DNA from: DASZIT01 sp963819695
Lineage (GTDB): Bacteria; Actinomycetota; Acidimicrobiia; Acidimicrobiales; RAAP-2
Assembly (NCBI GenBank): GCA_963819695.1
Contig: CAWFXD010000001.1
Coordinates: 930,001 to 994,000 of the forward strand
Reading direction: 5' to 3'
DNA: 64,000 nt
Part shown: positions 52,617-60,622 of the stretch, piece by piece
How the letters are laid out: every line of letters starts with the position of its first letter
Position numbering within the stretch: position 1 is the first letter of the stretch
Made by a program: the position numbers and the translations under genes
The notes under the pieces: generated by a model
What the model was told of the DNA's origin: nothing
The model's input: the letters and a program-made list of their open reading frames with translations, nothing else
The model's database searches: none

Positions 52617-53825
52617 ATGCCGTACTGCGATCGTCGGGTGGTGCACGACGCCGACGCCCACCTCATGGAGACGCCGACCTGGCTCCGGGACCACGCCGAG
52701 GCCAAATTCCGCGACCGGCTGCCGGTGCTGAGGTACCCGGGCGGGAACGAGCTGCGCCAGACGGGCAGTCCCGAGGAGCAGCAGCGCGACCTGGTCGCCT
52801 CCTTCGAGCGGCTGCGGGAGCGTCACGCTAGCGAGGAGTACCGGGCCACCGAGGCGGCCGAGATCATGCAGCGCAAGAACTTCGCCGCTACCGGCGGGTT
52901 CATCGCCGAGGACCGGCCTCGGGCACTGGACCTGCTGGGGTTCGACAGCCAGTTGATCTTCAACACCTTTCACAACAGTCGTTTGCACGACTTCGAGCAC
53001 GCCGGCGACGACGACCTCGCCTACGCCGCCGCCCGGGCCCACAACCGGGGGATGCTCGAGTTCTGCTCGGTCGATTCTCGGCTGCTGCCGTCCTGTTACA
53101 TACCCCTGGTCAATCCGGAGAAGGCGATTCGGGCAGCGGGAGAGGCGTTGGCGCAGGGTGCGGCCGCCCTGCTCGTCGCCTCGGGGTGCCCTCCGTCGTT
53201 CTCGCCCAGCCATCGAGACCTGTTCGGGGTCTGGGCGCAGGCCGAGGAAGCGGGCATACCCATCGTCTTCCATGTGGGCGGCACCGGCGAGCTCATCAGT
53301 CCGAAATACTTCGTCAACGGCCTCCCCGTTCCCCACGACTTCCACGGGGGCGACGAGAACTTCCGATCGGTGGACTACATGGGCATCCCCGGACCCCCGG
53401 CCCAGACGCTGGCCACCCTGATCTTCGACGGCGTGCTCGAACAGTTCCCCGACCTCCGCATCGGGGTCATCGAGCAGGGCGCGATCTGGGTGCCGTCGTG
53501 GCTGCGCCAGATGGAGTCGGCCTTCGAGGCGTTCCATCGCCATGAGGAAAGGCTGCAAGCCCTCTCCCTCCGACCCGCCGACTACGTGCATCGGCAGATT
53601 CGCTTCACCCCCTATCCCACCGAGGACGTCGGGTGGATCGTCGAACAGGGCGGGCCCGACCTGGTGATGTTCTCATCGGACTACCCCCACGTCGAAGGAG
53701 GTCGTAAACCGGTCGAGCGGTTCGAGGACTCGCTGGGGGCCGCCAGCGACGATGTGCGTCAGCAGTTCTACGTTGACAACTTCCTCTTCCTGATGGGAAC
53801 GGCAGGCGCGGGTCTGGCGGCTTGA
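52617..53825 (+). CDS. Amidohydrolase-family protein (ACMSD-like TIM barrel)
   Basis: A 402-residue protein. VHDADAHLMETPTWL carries the first metal His pair, ALLVASGCPPSFSPSHRDLF and FHVGGTGELI (His) follow, IGVIEQGAIWVPSWLRQME and VMFSSDYPHVEGG carry the late Asp. This is the amidohydrolase_2/ACMSD-like branch, which decarboxylates or hydrolyses carboxylated compounds. GAAAGGGGG upstream supports the ATG. It is 100 bp past the tRNA-Arg gene. Confidence 0.85.
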   Translation: MPYCDRRVVHDADAHLMETPTWLRDHAEAKFRDRLPVLRYPGGNELRQTGSPEEQQRDLVASFERLRERHASEEYRATEAAEIMQRKNFAATGGFIAEDRPRALDLLGFDSQLIFNTFHNSRLHDFEHAGDDDLAYAAARAHNRGMLEFCSVDSRLLPSCYIPLVNPEKAIRAAGEALAQGAAALLVASGCPPSFSPSHRDLFGVWAQAEEAGIPIVFHVGGTGELISPKYFVNGLPVPHDFHGGDENFRSVDYMGIPGPPAQTLATLIFDGVLEQFPDLRIGVIEQGAIWVPSWLRQMESAFEAFHRHEERLQALSLRPADYVHRQIRFTPYPTEDVGWIVEQGGPDLVMFSSDYPHVEGGRKPVERFEDSLGAASDDVRQQFYVDNFLFLMGTAGAGLAA

Positions 53826-53932
53826 ACGCTCGGGCTCGGCGGGCCGGACACAATCTCGAGCCTCGATCTTCGCTGTCTAATCCGCAGGCGTCCGGGTATA
53901 CATGGATCATCGCGGATGAAGGGAGTGGTGTT

Positions 53933-54160
53933 GTGGCAGACCCCGAATCACCTGAGGCGGCGGTGCCGGAAGCCGATCTCCAGGAGCAGCTGATCCCCGG
54001 GGACGGTGCAGATCCCCGCCGCCATGCCCACGACCCCGAGCTGCCGGAGGCCGACGTGCTCGAGCAGGAGTTGCCGGTCGACGGTGGAGTGGAACCCGTC
54101 ACCCCGGACGAAGATCGTGTGGAGCCCATCGATGACAGCGGCTACGGCTACGGCGAATGA
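53933..54160 (+). CDS. Small acidic protein with two PEAD-x-x-EQ repeats
   Basis: A 75-residue, strongly acidic protein. PEADLQEQLIPG and PEADVLEQELPVDGG are two imperfect copies of one motif; the end is DSGYGYGE. No membrane or metal motif. I recognise the PEAD-LEQ pattern from other actinobacterial small proteins but cannot name a function. GGGAG at 53921-53925 with an 8-base gap supports the GTG at 53933; a longer in-frame start at 53822 lacks such a site. Confidence 0.55.
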   Translation: MADPESPEAAVPEADLQEQLIPGDGADPRRHAHDPELPEADVLEQELPVDGGVEPVTPDEDRVEPIDDSGYGYGE

Positions 54161-54202
54161 GCGGGAATTGACGGCCTGATGACCGCCTGATGACCGCCTG
54201 AC

Positions 54203-54772
54203 TCAGCGAACCCTTTGGAGGGCGGCATTGACGGCGGCAAGGTCGAACCGTTCCGGATCGAAGGACCCACCGACCCAACTCAGGGAGTCCTGGTGCTCGT
54301 CGTGGTCCGGGTCACCGATGGCCCCGAGAAACTCGGCGAACCCGCTCACACCGCCACAGTCCTCGGGGGGGCAGGCTCGCTGGCCTACGAGGCAGACCGC
54401 GACTTTCAGGGCCTGGGGGACCAACTCCACCGCTTCCACCTCGATCTGGTGGTTCCATGAGTCCCCGAAGTCGTATTCGTAGGTGAACGAGGTTGGGGCC
54501 TCGATCAATTCGGAGAGGATGACGCTGTCTTCGTCGAAGGCGTCGTCATCGCCGTCCTCGTCAGGCATCTCGTAGGTCTGCCCGGCGATCTCGAAGCTAT
54601 GGAGGTGGCTGTCCTCCCACCCCATGGCAGTCTGGAGGATGGCATGAAGCGTCGACAACCGGATGCCTCCCGGAACCTGCAGACGCCGCCAAATCGTCGG
54701 CTCCGGTCCCAAGAGCGAGACCCGCAAGGTGAGAGCCGTCTGGCCCGAAGCGCGGTGTGACTCGGCAACCAT
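54203..54772 (-). CDS. Plasmid pRiA4b ORF-3-like family protein
   Basis: A 189-residue protein. TLRVSLLGPEPTIWRRLQVPGG and LSTLHAILQTAMGWEDSHLHSFEI open the family. FTYEYDFGDSWNHQIEVEAVEL is its characteristic centre, and CPPEDCGGVSGFAEFL adds conserved Cys. Members are carried on plasmids and elsewhere, role unsettled. It has a leaderless promoter (see 54773-54808). Confidence 0.88.
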   Translation of the reverse strand: MVAESHRASGQTALTLRVSLLGPEPTIWRRLQVPGGIRLSTLHAILQTAMGWEDSHLHSFEIAGQTYEMPDEDGDDDAFDEDSVILSELIEAPTSFTYEYDFGDSWNHQIEVEAVELVPQALKVAVCLVGQRACPPEDCGGVSGFAEFLGAIGDPDHDEHQDSLSWVGGSFDPERFDLAAVNAALQRVR

Positions 54773-54808
54773 CTCCGAAGGCTACGAGCTCAGCATCCGC
54801 GATGTCAC
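54773..54808 (-). promoter_or_regulatory. Promoter of the pRiA4b-like gene
   Basis: On the minus strand GTGACA (54803-54808), an 18-base spacer and TAGCCT (54779-54784) end six bases before the ATG at 54772. The -35 matches TTGACA at five of six positions. Confidence 0.6.
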
Positions 54809-54822
54809 TGCCCCTCAGCGTA

Positions 54823-54841
54823 ACTGACTGACTCAGTCAGT
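54823..54841. promoter_or_regulatory. 19-bp palindrome, TetR-operator-like
   Basis: ACTGACTGA (54823-54831) and TCAGTCAGT (54833-54841) are perfect complements around one C. Such a TGACTGACTCAGTCA core is typical of TetR-family operators. No TetR gene lies in the window. The site sits between the pRiA4b-like promoter and the glycosyltransferase remnant. Confidence 0.6.
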
Positions 54842-54848
54842 AAGGGCG

Positions 54849-55155
54849 GTGGCCCTGTGGTGGGCGCCCTATCTGGTGTGGCAGGCCCTAGGCCCTCGCC
54901 TGGTGCGGGCCGTCGCCTGGGCCTACCCGCTGCTGGCGGTGGTCTTCATTGTGACCGGGGGAAGTCCTACTACCCGGCCGGGATGGTGCCGGTCTTCTTG
55001 GCCGCCGGCGCGCAGCCGACCGTCGACTGGTCCGCCGCGGCCGTTCGAATCGGCGGCGAGCCGCGGTGGGGATCGCGTTCGTCCCGACCGCGGTTGGCAC
55101 CGCGTCGTTCACCTTGCCCGTGCTGCCGGCAAGCGCACTGCAGGTGCTCGGCTGA
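54849..55155 (+). pseudogene. Remnant of a GT39/ArnT-like membrane glycosyltransferase (3' end only)
   Basis: Three pieces in three frames read as the last third of a GT39-type protein: first ALWWAPYLVWQALGPRLVRA and AWAYPLLAVVFIVTGG, then KSYYPAGMVPVFLAAGAQP, then VGIAFVPTAVGTASFTLPVL with LPASALQVLG and a TGA ending at 55155. The catalytic N-terminal half is absent. At least two frameshifts and a 5' deletion mark it as decayed. A perfect hairpin follows (55161-55188). Confidence 0.7.
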
Positions 55156-55160
55156 ACCCC

Positions 55161-55188
55161 GCCCGGCCCCGTCACGCCTGGGCCGGGC
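55161..55188 (+). terminator. Perfect 9-bp hairpin after the glycosyltransferase remnant
   Basis: GCCCGGCCC (55161-55169) and GGGCCGGGC (55180-55188) pair around a 10-base loop, 6 bp after the remnant's stop. It ends 10 bp before the -10 box of the next gene. Confidence 0.55.
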
Positions 55189-55197
55189 CCGGCCAAC

Positions 55198-55209
55198 TAC
55201 CGTCTTGAC
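55198..55209 (+). promoter_or_regulatory. Leaderless -10 box of the LLM gene
   Basis: TACCGT (55198-55203) and a 6-base gap precede the ATG at 55210. Confidence 0.55.
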
Positions 55210-56259
55210 ATGAGCCCGGGCCCGCCCTTCCGACTCGATGTCATCGGCTTCGGATCCTCCCCGACGGACATGCAGGGCGTCGCTCGCCAGGCACAACGAG
55301 CCGGGTTCTCGACCCTCTGGCTCACCGAGAGCACCCAGCCCGTCTACAGCCTGTGCACCGCAGCCGCGTTGGCCACCCACGACCTGGCCATCGGCACCGG
55401 TATCGCGGTGGCCTTCGCCCGCAGCCCGATGGTCTCCGCCCAGGCCGCCTGGATGCTGGCCCAGGCCACCGCCGGGAAGTTCACCCTCGGCCTGGGGACC
55501 CAGGTGCGGGCCCACGTGGAGCGCCGGTACTCGGCGGCGTTCGATCACCCGGGCCCGCGGCTCAAGGAGTATGTGGCTGCGGTCCGCTCGATCTTCGGGG
55601 CTTTCCGGGGCCCGGAACGGCTGCGGTTCGACGGCGACTTCTACTCCTTCTCCCTGTTGCCGGATATGTGGTCACCCGGTCCCATGGACTACGAGGATCC
55701 ACCCATCTACCTGGCCGGGGTCAGCCCCTGGATGTGCCGGATGATCGGAGAGGTGGCCGACGGGATGCACGTCCACCCGCTCAACACGGTGGCCTACCTC
55801 GAGAAGGTGGTGCGCCCGGCGGTCGCCGAGGGCGAGGCCCGGGCCGGGCGCCACCCCGGACAGGTGGGACTGGCCTGCCCGGTGATGACCGTCGTGGGGG
55901 AGGGGGAGGAAGAACTGTCGGCCCAGCGGGAAGAGGTCCGGATGCGCATTGCCTTCTACGGTTCGACCCCGGGGTACGAGGTGGTGTTCGACACCCACGG
56001 CTGGGAGGGGGTCGGCGAGCGCCTCAACCAGTTGCAGCGGGCCGGCGACTTCGGCGGGATGGCCGCCACCGTCACCGACGAGATGGTCGACGCGGTTTCG
56101 GTGACCGCTACCTGGGACGGCCTCGCGGAGGCTCTGATCGATCGCTTCGGAGGCGTTGCCCAGCACGTCATCTGCTACTCGGCCTCGCCTCAATGGGCCG
56201 GCCATCCGGCCAGCTTGGAACACTGGAGCGACGTGGCCAGGTCCGTCGCCGGCCGGTAG
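55210..56259 (+). CDS. LLM-class (F420-type) oxidoreductase, TIGR03617-like
   Basis: A 349-residue luciferase-like protein. GVARQAQRAGFSTLWLTEST and IGTGIAVAFARSPMVSAQAA, then FTLGLGTQVRAHVERRY, the family cofactor site. VHPLNTVAYLEKVVRPAV is a mid signature. It probably uses F420. Substrate unknown. It is leaderless and lies just after a hairpin, so it is a separate transcription unit. Confidence 0.86.
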   Translation: MSPGPPFRLDVIGFGSSPTDMQGVARQAQRAGFSTLWLTESTQPVYSLCTAAALATHDLAIGTGIAVAFARSPMVSAQAAWMLAQATAGKFTLGLGTQVRAHVERRYSAAFDHPGPRLKEYVAAVRSIFGAFRGPERLRFDGDFYSFSLLPDMWSPGPMDYEDPPIYLAGVSPWMCRMIGEVADGMHVHPLNTVAYLEKVVRPAVAEGEARAGRHPGQVGLACPVMTVVGEGEEELSAQREEVRMRIAFYGSTPGYEVVFDTHGWEGVGERLNQLQRAGDFGGMAATVTDEMVDAVSVTATWDGLAEALIDRFGGVAQHVICYSASPQWAGHPASLEHWSDVARSVAGR

Positions 56260-56400
56260 GGGCCGAGCGAATAGGGGATACTTGGCTCTCACAGCTGGCT
56301 CCAAGCTCGCCCACAGGCGACGGCCAAACCGGTGGCGCACGATGGAGTCCGGAACCGGGGCCAAGACCGTAGAAGCAGGTGACCAAGGAGGTGGGTGCGT

Positions 56401-57120
56401 ATGGCTGAGACATCACCGGATGCGCCGCCGTCGCCCCGGATCCTGGTCGTCGACGACGAGCCGTCCATCACCGACGCCGTCTCCACTTCGCTCCGCTACG
56501 AGGGTTTCGACGTCGAGGTGGCCTACACCGGGCGGACGGCACTGAACTCCGCCCAGGAGCACCCGCCCGACCTCATGGTCCTTGACGTGATGTTGCCCGA
56601 TCTGGATGGCCTCGAAGTCACCCGGCGGCTCCGGGCCGACGGGGTCCACGTGCCCATCCTCTTCCTGACCGCCAAGGACTCGCTCGACGACAAGCTGGCC
56701 GGCCTCACCGTCGGCGGCGACGACTACGTCACCAAGCCGTTCGCCCTGGCCGAGATCATCGCCCGCGTGCGGGTGATCCTGCGCCGGACGCAGGGAGATA
56801 CCACCGACGACGGGATCCTGCGGTTCGCCGACCTGGAGATGGACGAGAGCGCCCACGATGTCCGCCGCGACGGGGTCCCGATCCAACTCACCGCCACCGA
56901 GTTCAACCTCCTGCGCTTCTTCATGCTGAACCCCCGCCAGGTTCTGTCCAAGCCCCAGATCCTCGATCACGTGTGGCACTACGACTTCGGCGGCGAGGCC
57001 AACGTGGTCGAGACCTATGTGAGCTACCTGCGCAAGAAGCTCGAGCGCCACGGTCCCCCGCTCATCCACACCATCCGTCTGGTCGGCTACACGTTGCGGG
57101 CTCCGGAACCGAGCGCCTAG
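56401..57120 (+). CDS. OmpR-family response regulator
   Basis: A 239-residue protein. Receiver: VDDE acidic pair (18-20), phospho-Asp62 in VLDVMLP, Thr90, Lys112 in VTKPFA. Winged-helix output: ATEFNLLRFFMLNPRQVLSK and VETYVSYLRKKLE. AAGGAGG (56385-56391) fixes the ATG at 56401. The histidine kinase gene starts immediately after its stop (57121), so the two form an operon. Confidence 0.93.
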   Translation: MAETSPDAPPSPRILVVDDEPSITDAVSTSLRYEGFDVEVAYTGRTALNSAQEHPPDLMVLDVMLPDLDGLEVTRRLRADGVHVPILFLTAKDSLDDKLAGLTVGGDDYVTKPFALAEIIARVRVILRRTQGDTTDDGILRFADLEMDESAHDVRRDGVPIQLTATEFNLLRFFMLNPRQVLSKPQILDHVWHYDFGGEANVVETYVSYLRKKLERHGPPLIHTIRLVGYTLRAPEPSA

Positions 57121-58746
57121 ATGTCGCTGCGGACCCGACTGTTGGCCGCAGTGGGGGTGGTGTCGCTGGCGGCGCTCATCATCGCCGGGGTCACCATGTA
57201 CAACTCGCTGGGTTCGTTCCTGAACAACCGGGTCGACCAGAGCCTCCAGACCGCCAGCCAGGCGTTCGCGGGGAACGGCCACCCACCCGGGACCGGGCCG
57301 CCGCCGGGAGGCACGGTTCCGGGTTCAACCAGCGATGGCGGATTCCCGACCGGCATCATCCCGCGCCTGGCCCCCGGGCTGTTCGTCGAGCGGATCACCG
57401 CCGCCGACGTCACCACCCAATTCCAGAAGGCGGCGGAGCCCGGGGGTCACCAGTACACCCCCTCGCTGCCGGCCAACCTCTTCGCCTCGTTCGCCAACCG
57501 GCCCGCCGGGTCCTCCGAGTTCCTGACCACCGCCTCCACCCAGTCGGGCGGCCCCCAGTTTCGGGTGCTGGTCTCGAAGGCCTCCGACGGGGACCTGACC
57601 GTCCTCGGCCAGACCCTCGACACCACCGCCGACACCCTTCGGCATCTGCTGTGGATCGAGTTGGCGGTGACCGGCGGTGCGCTCATCATTGCGTTGCTGC
57701 TCGGGCTCTGGCTGGTGCGGGTCGGGCTCCAGCCGTTGCGGCAGGTCGAGGCCACCGCGGCGGCCATCGCCGAGGGCGACCTGTCTCGGCGGATCCCCGG
57801 GGAAGAGCGCCGTACCGAAGTCGGGCGTCTGTCCCGGGTGCTCAACGTCATGCTCGCCCGGATCCAACGGGCGTTCGCCGAACGGGATGCCACCGAGGCT
57901 CAGCTCCGACGATCCGAGGAGCGTCTTCGACGGTTCGTGGCCGACGCCTCCCACGAGTTGCGCACCCCGGTGGCCGCGGTGTCCGCCTACGCCGAGCTCT
58001 ATAACCGGGGGGCCGCCGAGCACCCCGAGGACCTTGACCGCTTCATCGCCGGCATCCAGGGCGAGAGCGAACGGATGAAGCATCTGGTGGAGGACCTCCT
58101 GCTGCTGGCCCGGCTGGACGAGGGGTTGCCCATCGAGCACCGGCCAGTGGAGTTGGTCTCGGTGGCCGCCGACGCCATCGAGGCCGCACGGGCCATGGGC
58201 CCGGCGTGGCCGACCACCCTGCGCGCCACCGGACCGGTCGAGGTATTGGGGGACCGCCTCCGGCTCCGCCAGGTGGTCGACAATCTGCTGGCCAATGTGC
58301 GGGCCCACACCCCGGCCGGCACCCGGACGGTGGTCACCGTGACGTCCCGTGACGCCCGGGCGGTGGTGGAGGTGGCCGATGACGGCCCCGGGCTCTCCGC
58401 CGAGGAGGCCGCCCAGGTCTTCGAACGCTTCTACCGGGCGGACCCCTCGCGTACCCGGACCAGCGGAGGGTCGGGACTAGGGCTGTCCATCGTCTGGTCG
58501 ATCGTGACCGCCCACTACGGGACCATCGCCGCGTCGCCCGGACCCGACGGCGGGGCGGTGTTCGCCGTCACACTGCCGGTGTCGGCCGAGGCAGAGACCA
58601 GCGAAGGTTCGGCCAGTGCGTCTACCGAGCCGACCGCCGAGACCGAGACCAGCGATGAGGTCAGCGAGTCGACGGAGGAGGCGAACGAGGAGTCGGTGGC
58701 CAGTGACGGGGAGAGTCGCGGGGTGGGCACCTCGCCGTCGACCTGA
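57121..58746 (+). CDS. Sensor histidine kinase
   Basis: A 541-residue kinase. Membrane segments at about 9-28 and 180-199 enclose a 150-residue extracytoplasmic loop. HAMP 200-255, phospho-His278 in ASHELRTPVAAVSAYAEL, N box in VDNLLANVRAHTP, G boxes DDGPGLS and GGSGLGLSIV. After residue 490 comes a 50-residue acidic Ser/Thr/Glu tail that lies opposite the GtrA gene's tail. It should phosphorylate the adjacent regulator. The tail is unusual for a kinase. Confidence 0.9.
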   Translation: MSLRTRLLAAVGVVSLAALIIAGVTMYNSLGSFLNNRVDQSLQTASQAFAGNGHPPGTGPPPGGTVPGSTSDGGFPTGIIPRLAPGLFVERITAADVTTQFQKAAEPGGHQYTPSLPANLFASFANRPAGSSEFLTTASTQSGGPQFRVLVSKASDGDLTVLGQTLDTTADTLRHLLWIELAVTGGALIIALLLGLWLVRVGLQPLRQVEATAAAIAEGDLSRRIPGEERRTEVGRLSRVLNVMLARIQRAFAERDATEAQLRRSEERLRRFVADASHELRTPVAAVSAYAELYNRGAAEHPEDLDRFIAGIQGESERMKHLVEDLLLLARLDEGLPIEHRPVELVSVAADAIEAARAMGPAWPTTLRATGPVEVLGDRLRLRQVVDNLLANVRAHTPAGTRTVVTVTSRDARAVVEVADDGPGLSAEEAAQVFERFYRADPSRTRTSGGSGLGLSIVWSIVTAHYGTIAASPGPDGGAVFAVTLPVSAEAETSEGSASASTEPTAETETSDEVSESTEEANEESVASDGESRGVGTSPST

Positions 58747-59174
58747 TCTGTTCGGTTCCGATCGACGAACACCCGATCGAGGATGAAATAGCGGATCACC
58801 CAGAGCACCGCGTAGGCGCCCAGATTGGCGCCGTCGACCACCACGGTGTGCCATGGATTGGCAAGGCCGGTGCTGTGGTCGCCGGTATAGCGGACGGCCA
58901 AGGTGGACAGGACCAGGCCGGCCACCGACAACAGGCAGAAGGGGACGAACTGGCCGGCATCGGACCGACCGTGCAGGCGCCACACCCACCGGCGGTTGAG
59001 CTCGAACGACGGGACCGTGCACACCGCGATGGCCACCACGTTGGCCACCGTCGGTGACAGGTGGAAGATATCGATGTTGATCCCGAGGACCAACAGACCG
59101 ACCGCCACCGAGATGATCGACGCGCCGGAGTACCGAATCACCTTTGCCAGGGGCACGTCGGCCAGAAGGTTCAC
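58515..59174 (-). CDS. GtrA-family membrane protein
   Basis: A 219-residue protein with four membrane helices (IISVAVGLLVLGINIDIF, VANVVAIAVCTVPSFELN, FVPFCLLSVAGLVLSTLA, GAYAVLWVIRYFILDRVF), as in GtrA proteins that flip or handle prenyl-linked sugars. After residue 145 a low-complexity Ser-rich tail runs antisense into the kinase gene for 232 bp. A frameshift here, or in the kinase tail, cannot be excluded. The GTG at 59174 is a reasonable start. Divergent from GT2-GtrA. Confidence 0.75.
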   Translation of the reverse strand: MNLLADVPLAKVIRYSGASIISVAVGLLVLGINIDIFHLSPTVANVVAIAVCTVPSFELNRRWVWRLHGRSDAGQFVPFCLLSVAGLVLSTLAVRYTGDHSTGLANPWHTVVVDGANLGAYAVLWVIRYFILDRVFVDRNRTDQVDGEVPTPRLSPSLATDSSFASSVDSLTSSLVSVSAVGSVDALAEPSLVSASADTGSVTANTAPPSGPGDAAMVP

Positions 59175-59371
59175 CCGGTCAATTTCGGCGCAGTTGCCCA
59201 ATGGCTTGAGACATCTGCGCCCGGTGACCACCGTCTGTGGCGGTCGGCCCAGCCGGCGCCGCCGACCCCGACCGGAGACCCGACGGCGACCCCGACCGGC
59301 CCGCCGACTTTCTGGGCACCGACCCAGCCGACCCACAGCGGGCTCCAAGGTCAGGACCCGATGATCACTCC

Positions 59372-60622
59372 ATGAGCATCGCCGAGGCGCCGAAACCCGC
59401 GGCTGACCCAGTTGGCCCCCGAACCCCGGTGGCCGTCGAGATCGTGGTCCCGGTCTACAACGAGGAGCAGGCCCTGGAGCCGAGCATCCGCCGGCTACGC
59501 GGCTACCTCGACACCTCGTTCCCCTTCCGGGCAGAGGTGACCATTGCCGACAACGCCAGCTCCGACGCCACCTGGGAGCGGGCCACCGCCCTCGCCGCCG
59601 AGCTCGAGGGTGTCCGGGCCGTCCACCTCGAGCAGAAGGGCCGAGGCCGGGCACTGCGGGCGGTGTGGTCCACCTCGGGTGCCGAGGTGGTCGCCTATAT
59701 GGACGTCGACCTCTCCACCGGGCTCGACGCGTTGTTGCCGTTGGTGGCGCCGCTGTTGTCGGGTCACAGCGACCTGGCCATCGGATCCCGGCTCGCCCCC
59801 GGCGCCAAAGTGGTGCGGGGCACCAAGCGGGAGCTCATCTCCCGCACCTACAACCTCATCGTCCGCACCGTCCTCCACAACAACTTCTCCGACGCCCAGT
59901 GCGGCTTCAAGGCCATCCGCTCGGAGCTGGTGAAGGAGTTGCTGCCACTGGTGGAGGACAACGAGTGGTTCTTCGACACCGAGCTGCTGGTGTTGGCCGA
60001 ACGCAACGGACTGCGGATCCACGAGGTCCCCGTCGACTGGGTCGACGACCCGGATTCCCGGGTCGACATCGCCCGCACCGCCCGGGACGATCTGACCGGT
60101 ATTGCCCGTCTGGTGTGGAGCTTCTTGCGGGGGCGGGGCACCACGCTCGGTGACCTGGTCCCCGAGCGGATGGAGCGGCCGGACGAATTGGTCCGCTTCG
60201 CCCGGGTGGGAATAGTCAGCACTCTGGTTTACCTGGTGCTGTTCCTGGCCTTCCGGGACTTGCTCGGCGCGCTGGTGGCCAACGCGCTGGTGTTGGTCCT
60301 CACCACCTCGGTCAACACCGCAGTGCACGCCCGGTTCACCTTCGCCGGCCGGGGACCGTTCCGGAACCGCACCCAGCTCCTGGGTGCCGCCACCGTGTTG
60401 GTGACCAGTGTCGGCCTCACCACCGTCGCCCTGGTGGTCGCCGGAGCCATTGCGCCCGACTCCCTCCTGGCCGAGACGGCCGCCATTCTCATCGGCACCG
60501 GGGTCGCCGCCCTGGCTCGGTTCTGCCTGTTGCGCGCCTGGGTCTTCCGGTCCCGTGCGGAACTGCCTCCGAGCCACCCAGGCCATCCCCTCGACCAACC
60601 CTTCAAGGAGAACCCGCGATGA
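59372..60622 (+). CDS. GT2 glycosyltransferase fused to a GtrA domain
   Basis: A 416-residue protein. Residues 20-250 are a GT2 (polyprenyl-phosphate-glycosyltransferase-like) domain: VEIVVPVYNEEQAL, VTIADNASSDATWE, YMDVDLSTGLDALL (DxD) and AIGSRLAPGAKVVRGTKR. Residues 285-395 are four GtrA-type helices (VGIVSTLVYLVLFLAF, VNTAVHARFTF). It should transfer a sugar to or from a polyprenyl phosphate. GATGAT at 59360-59365 could be a -10 box. The next gene overlaps by 4 bp (ATGA). Confidence 0.88.
   Translation: MSIAEAPKPAADPVGPRTPVAVEIVVPVYNEEQALEPSIRRLRGYLDTSFPFRAEVTIADNASSDATWERATALAAELEGVRAVHLEQKGRGRALRAVWSTSGAEVVAYMDVDLSTGLDALLPLVAPLLSGHSDLAIGSRLAPGAKVVRGTKRELISRTYNLIVRTVLHNNFSDAQCGFKAIRSELVKELLPLVEDNEWFFDTELLVLAERNGLRIHEVPVDWVDDPDSRVDIARTARDDLTGIARLVWSFLRGRGTTLGDLVPERMERPDELVRFARVGIVSTLVYLVLFLAFRDLLGALVANALVLVLTTSVNTAVHARFTFAGRGPFRNRTQLLGAATVLVTSVGLTTVALVVAGAIAPDSLLAETAAILIGTGVAALARFCLLRAWVFRSRAELPPSHPGHPLDQPFKENPR

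Noticed and set aside
54171..54200. An 11-bp tandem copy (CCTGATGACCG) between two convergent genes.
   Set aside because: It is short, lies at the end of the small acidic gene and shows no link to a mobile element.
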